Below are positions 8,653-16,559 of a stretch of 64,000 nt of DNA, piece by piece. The DNA is from Mycobacterium sp. 1164985.4 (GTDB lineage Bacteria > Actinomycetota > Actinomycetes > Mycobacteriales > Mycobacteriaceae): positions 40,217 to 104,216 of the forward strand of contig NZ_LZMD01000083.1 of the NCBI RefSeq assembly GCF_001668575.1, read 5' to 3'. The position numbers and the translations under genes are program-made. Under the pieces are notes generated by a model. That model ran no database searches. It saw only the letters and a list, made by a program, of their open reading frames with translations, and was not told the DNA's origin. Within the stretch, counting starts at the first letter, position 1. Every line of letters begins with the position of its first letter.

Positions 8653-9068
8653 ACTCCCTGCGTTCCCTCTAATCTCCACGCCATTCGTCGCTGGGTCCCG
8701 CGATCCCGCCCTCGATCGCCGACCATCTAGCGAGATTAGTCCCGTCGCGCACGGGACGGTCGCCGCGTCGCGCACGGGCAACGTGGCGTCCGTCACCGCA
8801 AATCCGTCGGCGGATCATCCCGGACCATCGAGCAAACGCCAGCACGCACGGCTATCAGTCCGAACAAGATGTCTCGTTAACCTGCCGCCGCGAGTGTCCG
8901 GCGCTGTCGGGCTGACCAGCAACGACAACGGGTTTAGCCCTCCGATCGTCAAGGTCACTGGACTAGTATGGCTGCCCAGCAGACCCAGTCCGACATGGCG
9001 GGTCGGGCCGAGAATCGGCCAGAATCGTGTCGGTTTGTGAACTCACGGACTCTCGAAGGTGGGCTGGC
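8653..9068. promoter_or_regulatory. Divergent intergenic region between bpa and the Csd-like gene
   Basis: About 416 bp with no convincing gene. It must hold the bpa operon promoter on the minus strand and the promoter of the Csd-like gene on the plus strand. A TAGTAT box at 8964-8969 is a candidate -10 for the plus gene. AAGGTGGG at 9056-9063 is its ribosome-binding site, 5 nt before the ATG. M. tuberculosis has the large membrane gene Rv3779 at this place, and no trace of it is seen here. Confidence 0.4.
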
Positions 9069-10265
9069 ATGGCATACGACGTCGCCCGGGTGCGCGGTCT
9101 GCACCCGTCCCTGGGCGACGGCTGGGTGCGGTTCGACGCCCAGAACGGCATGTTGTTGCCCGATACGGTGGGCCGCGCGGTGTCCACCGCATTCCGCGGT
9201 TCGATGCCCACGCCGGTGGGTCCGCACCCGTCCGCGCAACGCAGCGCCGCGGTGCTGGAGGCCGCGCGATTGGCCGTGGCCGATCTGGTCAACGCCGATC
9301 CCCGCGGCGTCGTCCTGGGCGCCGACCGGGCGATCCTGCTGACCTCGCTGGCCGACGCGTCGTCGTCACGCGTCGGTCTCGGTTACGAGGTGGTGGTCAC
9401 CCGTCTCGACGACGAGGCGAACATCGCACCGTGGCTGCGCGCCGCCAATCGCTATGGCGCCAAAGTGAAATGGGCCGAGGTCGACATCGAGACCGGCGAG
9501 CTGCCCAGCTGGCAGTGGGAGAGTCTGCTCACCAGGCCGACCCGGTTGGTCGCAATCACCTCGGCCTCTTCGACTTTGGGCACCGTGACCGACCTGCGAG
9601 CGGTGACGAAGCTGGCCCACGATCAGGGTGCGATGGTCGTCGTTGACCACTCAGCGGCCGCCCCCTACCAGTTGATCGACATCGACGAGATCGACGCCGA
9701 CGTGGTGGCGGTCAATGCGTTGGCATGGGGTGGTCCGCCCATCGGTGCCTTGGTCTTTCGCGATCCGTCGCTCATCGACTCCTTCGGTTCGGTGTCGCTC
9801 AACCCGAACGCGACCGGTGCTGCGCGGCTCGAGGTCGGTGCGCACCAGTTCGGCCTGCTCGCCGGTGTGGTGGCCAGCATCGAGTACCTGGCCTCACTCG
9901 ACGAGAACGCGCACGGCACCCGTCGTGAACGCCTGGGGATCTCGATGCACTCGGCGAACGCCTACATGAGCCGGCTGTTCGACTATCTGCTGATCTCGCT
10001 GCGTTCGCTGTCGACCATCATGGTCATCGGTCAACCCGAATCACGAATCCCCGTATTGAGTTTCGCGGTCAACGACGTGCCGGCCGATCGTGTGGTGCAG
10101 CGCCTGGCCGACAACGGGATCCTGGCGATCTCGAATGCGAGTTCGCGGGTCCTCGACGTCATCGGCGTCAACGACGTCGGCGGCGCGGTGACGGTGGGGC
10201 TCGCGCATTACACCACCACCGCCGAGGTCGATCAGCTGGTTCGCGCGCTGGCCTCGCTGGGCTGA
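9069..10265 (+). CDS. Cysteine-desulfurase-like (class V aminotransferase fold) protein lacking the PLP lysine
   Basis: A 398-residue protein matching M. tuberculosis Rv3778c. It follows the class V aminotransferase layout: VVVDHSAAAPY (residues about 190-200) is where family members have the PLP-contacting Asp and His/Gln. The next motif, which should read as His-Lys before a Tyr/Gly-Gly-Pro turn, is NALAWGGPPIG (residues 216-226), so the Schiff-base lysine is replaced by Ala219. It is therefore unlikely to be an ordinary PLP desulfurase. It may be a pseudoenzyme or use the cofactor differently. The start is ATG 9069 with a good Shine-Dalgarno. It converges on the quinone oxidoreductase with 6 bp between. 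Confidence 0.8.
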   Translation: MAYDVARVRGLHPSLGDGWVRFDAQNGMLLPDTVGRAVSTAFRGSMPTPVGPHPSAQRSAAVLEAARLAVADLVNADPRGVVLGADRAILLTSLADASSSRVGLGYEVVVTRLDDEANIAPWLRAANRYGAKVKWAEVDIETGELPSWQWESLLTRPTRLVAITSASSTLGTVTDLRAVTKLAHDQGAMVVVDHSAAAPYQLIDIDEIDADVVAVNALAWGGPPIGALVFRDPSLIDSFGSVSLNPNATGAARLEVGAHQFGLLAGVVASIEYLASLDENAHGTRRERLGISMHSANAYMSRLFDYLLISLRSLSTIMVIGQPESRIPVLSFAVNDVPADRVVQRLADNGILAISNASSRVLDVIGVNDVGGAVTVGLAHYTTTAEVDQLVRALASLG

Positions 10266-10271
10266 CCGCCG

Positions 10272-11246
10272 CTAATCGGCAACGCGCAGAAGAACTTTGC
10301 CGGACACCTCGCCGGACTCCAGCAGCTCGTGCGCCGCGCCGGCTTCCTGCACGGGGTACTCGGCGCCGATGATCGGCCGTACCTGACCGCTCTCGATCAT
10401 CGGCCACACGTTGGCGGCCACCTCGGAGACGACGTCGCTCTTGCTCCCCCGGCCGCTGACCGGACGCGCGCGAAGCGCCGTCGCGATGACGCCGGCCCGC
10501 TTGCCGAGCAGTTTGCCGATGTTGAGTTCGGCCTTGACCCCGCCCTGCATCCCGATGATCACGAGCCGGCCGTCGGACGCGAGTGCGTCGATGTTGCGGT
10601 CGAGGTAGGCCGCTCCCATGATGTCGAGGATCACGTCGGCGCCGCCCTCGGACTTGATCCGCTCGACGAAGTCCTCGTCGCGGTAGTTGATCGTCACCTC
10701 GGCGCCGAGCTCGGCGCACAGGTCGAGCTTGTGAGCCGAGCCCGCCGTTACGGCCACGCGGCAGCCGAGTGCGCGCCCCACCTGCACGGCATGGGTCCCG
10801 ATGCCGCTGGCACCGCCGTGCACCAGGACGAGTTGGCCGGACGACAGGCCCGCGGTCATCACCAGGTTGGACCACACCGTGCAGGCCACCTCAGGCAGTC
10901 CCGCGGCCTCGTGCAGAGAAACCGACTCGGGAATCGCCATCACCTGGCCCGCCGGGACGGCAACGTACTCGGCGTAGCCCCCGCCTGCCAGCAACGCACA
11001 GACCTGTTGTCCGACAGCCCAATCCGATACGTGGCCGCCGACCGCAGCGACCGTTCCGGAGACCTCGAGACCGAGAATGTCGCTGGCGCCGGGCGGCGGG
11101 GGATATTTGCCCGCGGCCTGCAGCAGATCGGCGCGGTTGATGCCCGCCGAGGCCACCTTGATCAACACCTCGCCATCGGTGGGCGCGACGTCGGGAACTT
11201 CTTGCCAGCTCAATCGGCCTTCCGGCCCGGCCACGATCGCATGCAT
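10272..11246 (-). CDS. Zinc-free NAD(P)H:quinone oxidoreductase (MDR family)
   Basis: A 324-residue medium-chain dehydrogenase/reductase like Rv3777 and the PIG3/QorB group. It contains INRADLLQAAGKYPPPPGASDILGLE-type N-terminal segments, the nucleotide-binding motif LVHGGASGIGTHAVQVGRALG, and no cysteines or histidines arranged as a catalytic zinc site. It probably reduces quinones or enones with NADPH in the cytoplasm. The start is ATG 11246. The gene is divergent from a MarR regulator 78 bp away that may control it. Confidence 0.85.
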   Translation of the reverse strand: MHAIVAGPEGRLSWQEVPDVAPTDGEVLIKVASAGINRADLLQAAGKYPPPPGASDILGLEVSGTVAAVGGHVSDWAVGQQVCALLAGGGYAEYVAVPAGQVMAIPESVSLHEAAGLPEVACTVWSNLVMTAGLSSGQLVLVHGGASGIGTHAVQVGRALGCRVAVTAGSAHKLDLCAELGAEVTINYRDEDFVERIKSEGGADVILDIMGAAYLDRNIDALASDGRLVIIGMQGGVKAELNIGKLLGKRAGVIATALRARPVSGRGSKSDVVSEVAANVWPMIESGQVRPIIGAEYPVQEAGAAHELLESGEVSGKVLLRVAD

Positions 11247-11253
11247 TCAAATA

Positions 11254-11324
11254 ACGCTACTAGCCTGCGAGAACACTCTGACGAATCGGTCGCCAGCAAT
11301 GTCATCGCCGTTTACTATTGCCGA
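11254..11324. promoter_or_regulatory. Back-to-back leaderless promoters of qor-like and marR-like genes
   Basis: On the minus strand TAGCGT at 11259-11254 ends 8 nt before the ATG at 11246. On the plus strand TACTAT at 11313-11318 ends 7 nt before the ATG at 11325. Both spacings fit transcripts that start at the initiation codon. A MarR operator in the 70-bp gap would be natural, but I see no clear palindrome. Confidence 0.5.
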
Positions 11325-11837
11325 ATGGAGGGGATTATTGCGGGTCGTACCGCGGGGGATATGCCAGGGCTGGACATAGCCGAACAGCGATCCTGGCAAA
11401 ATTTTCTGGACGCCGCACTGCGGCTGTACGCGACCTTGAACCGGTCGCTGGTGGATAAGCATCATCTGACGCTCAACGACGTCAGGCTGCTGGACACCCT
11501 GGACAAGTCGCCGACCGGATCGGCCCGGATGGGCGACCTCGCCGAGGCGTTGATGTCGCTGCCAAGCAGGGTCACCCGGCAGATCCGTCGATTGGAGATG
11601 CAGGGCCTGGTGAAACGTGGGGCCAGCCCCGACGACGGCCGTGGCGTGCTCGCCAGCATCACCGACGACGGACGAAGCGCGGTGCGCGACGCGATGACCA
11701 CCTACGCCGAGAACGTGCGGGCGCACTTCCTCGACAGGTTGTCGCGGCCCCAGGTCGCGGCGATGGGTGAGAACTGCAGGCGCATCAGCGTCGCGCTCAA
11801 GAACGGGTCGACGAACGCCAAGCTCGGCCGGGTCTGA
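11325..11837 (+). CDS. MarR-family transcriptional regulator
   Basis: A 170-residue winged-helix protein. The recognition region GDLAEALMSLPSRVTRQIRRLEMQGLVKR is followed by the wing with ASPDDGRGVLASITDDGR, both typical of MarR. It starts at ATG 11325 next to a TACTAT box, which suggests a leaderless mRNA. An internal ATG at 11361 has a GGGGGAT upstream and could be used instead. It is divergent from the quinone oxidoreductase, the most likely target. It is followed by tRNA-Ser. Confidence 0.82.
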   Translation: MEGIIAGRTAGDMPGLDIAEQRSWQNFLDAALRLYATLNRSLVDKHHLTLNDVRLLDTLDKSPTGSARMGDLAEALMSLPSRVTRQIRRLEMQGLVKRGASPDDGRGVLASITDDGRSAVRDAMTTYAENVRAHFLDRLSRPQVAAMGENCRRISVALKNGSTNAKLGRV

Positions 11838-11884
11838 GGGATTCCCCGTCGCGGTGAAAATCCCCGCCCCGTACTCTTGTCGGC

Positions 11885-11971
11885 GGTGGCGTGGCAGAGC
11901 GGCCTAATGCACTCGCCTTGAAAGCGAGAGACGGCTAACACCGTCCGGGGGTTCAAATCCCTCCGCCACCG
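11885..11971 (+). tRNA. tRNA-Ser (anticodon TGA)
   Basis: An 87-nt tRNA with the acceptor arm GGTGGCG pairing with CGCCACC at 11964-11970. The anticodon stem CTCGC/GCGAG encloses a loop with TGA, and there is a long variable arm as in serine tRNAs. The T arm has GGTTCAAATCC. The CCA is not encoded. A TACTCT box lies just upstream. The 3' end lies 1 bp from the stop of the convergent MocR gene. Confidence 0.95.
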
Positions 11972-11972
11972 C

Positions 11973-13400
11973 TCACGCGATGCGGTGGGCGATGCGCGCC
12001 AGCAGCCGCACGCCCGAATCGATCTGCGACTCAGTGAGGTTGGCGTAGCCGAGCAGCAGTCCCGGCGGCGCCGAGGCGGGGTCGGCGTAGCACGGCGCGA
12101 GTGGCTCGACCCGCACTCGTTGCTCGGCCGCGCCTCGCACCAGCTCGCCGACCGGGAAACCATCGGGGAAGCGCACGGTGAGGTGGACACCGGCGGCCGC
12201 GCCGAGCACTCTCGCTTGCGGCAGGTGCCGGGCCAGCGCGCCGAGCAACGCGTTGCGCCGGGTCAGGTAGCGGCGGCGCATCTGGCGCAGGTGCCTGTCG
12301 TAGCCGCCCGATCTCAGCAGCTGCGCGAACGCCAGCTGGTCCATCACCGAACTTCCGGTGTCGGCAAGGCCTTTCGCCGTTTTGACCGAGCCGACGAGGT
12401 GCGCGGGCAGCACCATCCAGCCGATGCGAAGACCGGGTGCCAGCGTCTTGCTCGTCGAGCCGATGTAGACGACGCGGTCGGGCGCGATCCCCTGCAGTGC
12501 ACCGACGGGTGCACGGTCGTAACGGTATTCGGCGTCGTAGTCGTCCTCGATGACCAGGTTGCCGGCCCGCGCCCAGTCCATCAGCTCGGTGCGCCGCGCC
12601 GCCGACAGCACGACCCCGGTCGGGGACTGGTGCGCCGGCGTGGTGAGCACGGCGTCGGCGCCTGTCCCGGCCAGTGCGCCGACATCGAGCCCGTTCTCAT
12701 CAATCCGAACCGGGCAGGGCTCGATTCCGTTGTCGTGCAGCACCATCCGGTGCAGCCAGAATCCGGGGTTCTCCATGGCCAGCGTCGACCCCGACAAGGA
12801 CCGGGCGAGCAACGCCACGGCCTGGGTCGCTCCCGAGCAGAGCACGATGTGCTGTGGGTCGGCCAGCACACCACGGACGCGTCGCAGATAGTCGGCCACC
12901 GCGGCGCGGGCAGTAAGCAGCCCCTGGGGCGCGACGTATCCGAACGCGTCCGCCTCGATCTCGGCCAGTCCCTGGCGCAGCGCCCGCAGCCAGGCGTCGC
13001 GAGGAAAGCTCCGCAGATCCGGTGAGCCCGGCAGGAAGTCGATGTCGTAATGGGCGGTCGGCATGTCGTCACCCGGCGTGGGCGCCTCGATGGCATCGAC
13101 GGTCGCCACCACCGTGCCCGATCCGTGCCTGCTCAGCAGGAAGCCCTCGGCCACGAGCTGGCTATAGGCGTCGACGACGAGTCGCCGGGACACCTCCAGG
13201 TCGGCGGCGAGTACGCGGCTCGAAGGCAGCCGCGTTCCTGGTGAGAGGCGCCCCGTCCTGATGGCGGTCCGCAGACCATCGGCCAACTGGCGGTGCAGCG
13301 GGTCGGTGACGTCGCGGTCCAGCTCGACCAGAAGCTCCGGGCCGGAAGTGGTACCCGATTCCGCTATCAAAGTGGTGCCTATCTTGAGGCCAGTAACCAA
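11973..13400 (-). CDS. MocR/GabR-type transcriptional regulator (second copy)
   Basis: A 475-residue fusion of a GntR winged helix (RLPSSRVLAADLEVSRRLVV, about residues 55-75) and a PLP aminotransferase-like domain with YIGSTSKTLAPGLRIGW holding the PLP lysine and IEDDYDAEYRYDR. It is a paralogue of the gene at 3678-5096. Only TTG codons are available as starts (13400, or 13370), and this part of the gene overlaps a direct repeat that may be its own operator. It is divergent from the membrane protein at 13414, 13 bp away, so one short promoter region serves both directions. Confidence 0.82.
   Translation of the reverse strand: MVTGLKIGTTLIAESGTTSGPELLVELDRDVTDPLHRQLADGLRTAIRTGRLSPGTRLPSSRVLAADLEVSRRLVVDAYSQLVAEGFLLSRHGSGTVVATVDAIEAPTPGDDMPTAHYDIDFLPGSPDLRSFPRDAWLRALRQGLAEIEADAFGYVAPQGLLTARAAVADYLRRVRGVLADPQHIVLCSGATQAVALLARSLSGSTLAMENPGFWLHRMVLHDNGIEPCPVRIDENGLDVGALAGTGADAVLTTPAHQSPTGVVLSAARRTELMDWARAGNLVIEDDYDAEYRYDRAPVGALQGIAPDRVVYIGSTSKTLAPGLRIGWMVLPAHLVGSVKTAKGLADTGSSVMDQLAFAQLLRSGGYDRHLRQMRRRYLTRRNALLGALARHLPQARVLGAAAGVHLTVRFPDGFPVGELVRGAAEQRVRVEPLAPCYADPASAPPGLLLGYANLTESQIDSGVRLLARIAHRIA
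13346..13379 (+). promoter_or_regulatory. Direct repeat, candidate MocR operator
   Basis: AAGTGGTACC at 13346-13355 and AAGTGGTGCC at 13370-13379 match at 9 of 10 positions and start 24 bp apart. MocR/GabR regulators usually bind direct repeats near a divergent promoter. The repeat lies upstream of the plus-strand promoter and within the first codons of the regulator gene. Function is inferred. Confidence 0.35.
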
Positions 13401-13401
13401 C

Positions 13402-13413
13402 TAGCGTGACGGT
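13402..13413 (+). promoter_or_regulatory. Leaderless promoter of the 13414 gene
   Basis: TAGCGT at 13402-13407 ends 7 nt before the ATG at 13414. The stretch ACTAGCGTGACGGTATG is nearly the same as that before the AhpD-like gene at 5146, one base shorter. Confidence 0.45.
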
Positions 13414-13824
13414 ATGACAACGACGCCGACGCGCACAAGGGCCGGGTTGGTCGAGGTGGCGCTGATCGTGTTCGGGCTCTACGCCCTGGCCGTGGGGTTG
13501 TTCATGATGTTCGCCCCCGGCGCGTTCTTCGACACCCTGGGCTACTTCGGCGTGCGCAACGACCACTACATCTTCGACAACGCCACGTTCGAGGTGCCGC
13601 AGGGGCTCATGCTGCTTGCCGCGGTGCGGTGGCACAGCTGGCGTACTCCGGCGCTGGCGTTCGCGACGCTGCACTGGGCGTTGCACGCGATCAGCCACCT
13701 CATCGACCCGCACCACGGCGCGGGTGACTGGATCGGCTGGCTGGAAGCGGGCGGTCTGGTGCTCACCACCGCGATCCTGGCGGTTGCCCTGCGCGCCAGC
13801 GTCATCACCGACAGGAGGCCATGA
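13414..13824 (+). CDS. Four-helix membrane protein of unknown function
   Basis: A 136-residue protein with about four hydrophobic helices (roughly residues 11-33, 50-70, 78-95 and 105-127) separated by short polar loops, including HWALHAISHLIDPHH, which is rich in His. I do not recognise a characterised family; it resembles small DoxX/DUF4345-like membrane proteins in layout only. It overlaps the next gene by four bases (ATGA) and is divergent from a MocR regulator, so the pair is probably a regulated two-gene operon. Confidence 0.7.
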   Translation: MTTTPTRTRAGLVEVALIVFGLYALAVGLFMMFAPGAFFDTLGYFGVRNDHYIFDNATFEVPQGLMLLAAVRWHSWRTPALAFATLHWALHAISHLIDPHHGAGDWIGWLEAGGLVLTTAILAVALRASVITDRRP

Positions 13825-14735
13825 TGCGAGTTCTGGTAGCCGGCGCCACGAGCGTGCCGGGCCTTCCGCTGCTCCGTGAACTGAACAACCGCGGCCACGA
13901 GGTCGTCGGGCTGACGCGGTCGTCGTCCAAAACCGCGGCGATCACCGCTGCGGGCGCCAAAGCCGTTGTCGCCGACGTGTTCGACCCCGACGACATCGAC
14001 AAGGTGGTCGCCGATATCGGCCCCGAGGCCGTGGTGTCGCTGTTGACCACGCTGCCGAAGCGGGGACCGATGCGGGTCAAGGACTTCGAACCGGCGAGGA
14101 AATTGTGGGGCACGGGCGCGCCGAACCTGCTGGCGGCCGCGCAACGTGCCGGGGTGCGGCGCGTCGTCGCCGAATCGGTGATCTTCGCGTACGGCTACCC
14201 GACCACCGGCCCGGCGATCATCGACGAGTCGGACCCCTATCCCGGTCCGCCCCCGAAGGGCGGCGACGCCATGCTCGGCGCGATGCGGGCGATGGAACAG
14301 GCCGTGCTGACATCGAGCGAGCACAGCGACACCGAGGGAATCGTGTTGCGCTACGGCGCCTTCTACGGCCCCGGCGTGCCGCACGACGAGATGTTCGCGC
14401 GGATGGCCAAGTGGCGGGTCAGGCTCGACATGGGTGGAGAAGGCATCGCGTCGTGGATCCACATCGACGACGTCGCCACGGCCACGGCGAATGCGCTCGA
14501 CCGCGGGCGGGACGGCCAGATCTACAACATCGTCGACGATCGGCCGCAGTCGTTCAACGGCTATCTCCAGGAGATGGCCGAGAAGCTGGGACGCCCTCGG
14601 CAGCTACGCATTCCGCGTTCGGTGCTCAAGGTCGCCGCGCCCTACGGCGTCACCGCTTTCGGCGATACCTGGCTGCCGCTGTCCAACGCCAAGGCCAAGG
14701 CCGAGCTCGGATGGACGCCGCGTCTTCGAGTCTGA
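13821..14735 (+). CDS. NAD(P)-dependent epimerase/dehydratase family protein
   Basis: A 304-residue extended/atypical SDR. The N-terminus MRVLVAGATSVPGLPLLREL has the glycine-rich nucleotide loop with a TSVPG variation. Later segments ESVIFAYGYP and RYGAFYGPG follow the family pattern, and IVDDRPQSFNGYLQEMAE is near the C-terminus. The usual catalytic YxxxK is not evident: AYGYPTTGP stands at that place, so the catalytic role is uncertain and it may be a nucleotide-sugar or isoflavone-reductase-type reductase. It is coupled to the membrane protein upstream by an ATGA overlap. Confidence 0.75.
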   Translation: MMRVLVAGATSVPGLPLLRELNNRGHEVVGLTRSSSKTAAITAAGAKAVVADVFDPDDIDKVVADIGPEAVVSLLTTLPKRGPMRVKDFEPARKLWGTGAPNLLAAAQRAGVRRVVAESVIFAYGYPTTGPAIIDESDPYPGPPPKGGDAMLGAMRAMEQAVLTSSEHSDTEGIVLRYGAFYGPGVPHDEMFARMAKWRVRLDMGGEGIASWIHIDDVATATANALDRGRDGQIYNIVDDRPQSFNGYLQEMAEKLGRPRQLRIPRSVLKVAAPYGVTAFGDTWLPLSNAKAKAELGWTPRLRV

Positions 14736-14773
14736 CTCCTCAACGCGGCTCGTTCCTCGCCGCTTGATCGTCG

Positions 14774-14793
14774 TCAGACAGCCCCGGGTCTGA
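14774..14793. terminator. Possible terminator hairpin between convergent genes
   Basis: TCAGAC at 14774-14779 pairs with GTCTGA at 14788-14793 around an 8-nt loop, directly beside the stop of the minus-strand methyltransferase and downstream of the epimerase. There is no U-run, so it is weak. Confidence 0.3.
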
Positions 14794-15297
14794 CTACGCG
14801 TAGCCCAGCGCCGCGTTCTCGGCCCGGATGCGGACGTTCAGCACCAGCGCGTTGGCCACGGTGAAGACAATCGCGGTCAGCCACGCCGAATGGACGAGAG
14901 GCAGCGCTGTCACCTCGACCACCACCGCGGTGTAGTTCGGATGGTGCAGCCAGCGGTACGGACCGCGAGCCACGAGCGGTGCGCCTGGGATCACGATGAG
15001 CCGCGGATTCCACTGCTTGCCCAAAGTCGCCACGCACCACCACCGCAACGCCGTGCTCGCGCACACGACGGCTACCATCGTCCAGCCGAGCGCGGGTATG
15101 AACGGCCTGTGCAACGCGGCCACCTCGACGATGCACGACACCAAAAGCAGCGTGTGCATCGACACCATCGCCGGATAGTGACCCTGCCCGAACTCCCTGC
15201 CACCGTTGGCAAGGGACCACCGCGTGTTACGTCGTGACACCGCCAGTTCGACGAGCCGCTCGAGGCCGATCGCGACGATGAACAAGTAGTACGCCAT
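14794..15297 (-). CDS. Isoprenylcysteine-carboxyl-methyltransferase-like membrane protein paired with the type III PKS
   Basis: A 167-residue integral membrane protein with about four hydrophobic segments. The C-terminal half contains GKQWNPRLIVIPGAPLVARGPYRWLHHPNYTAVVVE, shown here in part: GPYRWLHHPNY is the SAM-binding signature of the ICMT/PEMT superfamily. It follows the type III PKS by 9 bp. Equivalent pairs in Bacillus (BpsA-BpsB) and Streptomyces (SrsA-SrsB) make alkylpyrone or alkylresorcinol methyl ethers, so it probably O-methylates the PKS product at the membrane. Confidence 0.8.
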   Translation of the reverse strand: MAYYLFIVAIGLERLVELAVSRRNTRWSLANGGREFGQGHYPAMVSMHTLLLVSCIVEVAALHRPFIPALGWTMVAVVCASTALRWWCVATLGKQWNPRLIVIPGAPLVARGPYRWLHHPNYTAVVVEVTALPLVHSAWLTAIVFTVANALVLNVRIRAENAALGYA

Positions 15298-15306
15298 GTC
15301 CGGTCC

Positions 15307-16407
15307 TCACCACTTCAACAGGAGCATCTCGAAGCTGAAGCCCGGCCCCATGGCGAGCAGCACGCCGAACGATCCCGGGGCGGGCGGTGAAGCCAGCGTG
15401 CGGTGCAGCACGTCGAGCACCGACGCGGACGAGAAGTTTCCGTTCTCCCGCATCGAGTTCCGGCTGTGGGTGTTCGCCTCCGGCGGCAGGCCGAGCGCGG
15501 TGTCGATCGCGTCGAGCACCTTGGGTCCGCCGGGGTGGCAGATCCACGTGGAGATGTCCGCCACCGTCAACCCGTGGTCGCCGAGGAAGGCGGTGACCTC
15601 TTCCGAGAGATAGTTCGCGGCCATATGGGGGACCTCGCGCGACATCACCAGCCCGAAGCCGTTCGACGAGATGTTCCACCCCATCACGTCGACCGTGTCC
15701 GGGAACAGCCGGCTCCTGGTCGCCAGGACCGCGGGCGCGTGCGCGATCGTCGGGGGGACGCGGTCCGCACCCGAGACCACCACCGCCGCCGCGCCGTCAC
15801 CGAACAGGCAGGCACCGATCAGCGCCGGGATCGACGTGTCGTTGCGCTGCAACGTAAGTGAGCACAGTTCCACCGAAAGCAGGACCGCCACGTCGGAGGG
15901 AAAGCCTCTCAGATAATCGTGCACACGGGCCATGCCGGCAGCGCCTGCGACACAACCCAATCCGAACAGCGGGATGCGTTTGACGTCGGGCCGCAGGCCG
16001 ATTCGCGATGCCACTCGTGCGTCGATGGTGGGCACGGCCACGCCGGTGCTCGACACGAACACGATGGCGTCGACCTCCTTGGCCGTGACATGAGCAGCCT
16101 CGAGCGCCGAGCGCAGGGCCCGCTCGCCGAGATCGGCGGCGACCTCGATGTAGGCGTCGTTGGCCTCGGTGAACCCCGACAGTTCCGGGTAACGGGACAG
16201 TGGCAGCGAGAGACTGCGACTCTGCACGCCACTGGTCTCAGCGAAGCGGATGAACTCCGGGCCGCCGACGCTGGTGAGCATCGTCGCTACGTCGGCCTGC
16301 TCGTAGCGATTCGAGGTGAAGGCCACCGCTGTGCCCCCGATACGGGGTGCACCGATTCGTTGAACCGCGTCGCTGTCAAGCGACGCGAAGTGAGTTGTAT
16401 CAGTCAT
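15307..16407 (-). CDS. Type III polyketide synthase (alkylpyrone/alkylresorcinol synthase-like)
   Basis: A 366-residue chalcone-synthase-superfamily enzyme. The catalytic triad is complete: Cys152 in GLGCVAGAAG, His291 in CHPGGPKVLD and Asn324 in GNFSSASV. Bacterial members load long acyl-CoA starters, extend them with malonyl-CoA and cyclise to alkylpyrones or resorcinols. The start at 16407 (MTDTTHF) is chosen over a longer frame because the family N-terminus begins soon after. The adjacent methyltransferase completes a two-gene lipid pathway. The exact product cannot be read from sequence. Confidence 0.9.
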   Translation of the reverse strand: MTDTTHFASLDSDAVQRIGAPRIGGTAVAFTSNRYEQADVATMLTSVGGPEFIRFAETSGVQSRSLSLPLSRYPELSGFTEANDAYIEVAADLGERALRSALEAAHVTAKEVDAIVFVSSTGVAVPTIDARVASRIGLRPDVKRIPLFGLGCVAGAAGMARVHDYLRGFPSDVAVLLSVELCSLTLQRNDTSIPALIGACLFGDGAAAVVVSGADRVPPTIAHAPAVLATRSRLFPDTVDVMGWNISSNGFGLVMSREVPHMAANYLSEEVTAFLGDHGLTVADISTWICHPGGPKVLDAIDTALGLPPEANTHSRNSMRENGNFSSASVLDVLHRTLASPPAPGSFGVLLAMGPGFSFEMLLLKW

Positions 16408-16559
16408 GTAGTGCTGAACGCCGCTGCGGGCAGGATCGTTGCCCGAGGTGACGCATCGCACAGCGATATGTACTGAAATACGTTGCGGCCGAAGGGATCT
16501 GTACGCCTAGTTTCTGTTTGAAAGCGGGGAAAGCGATGGGAATGTGCTGGGAGTCAACG

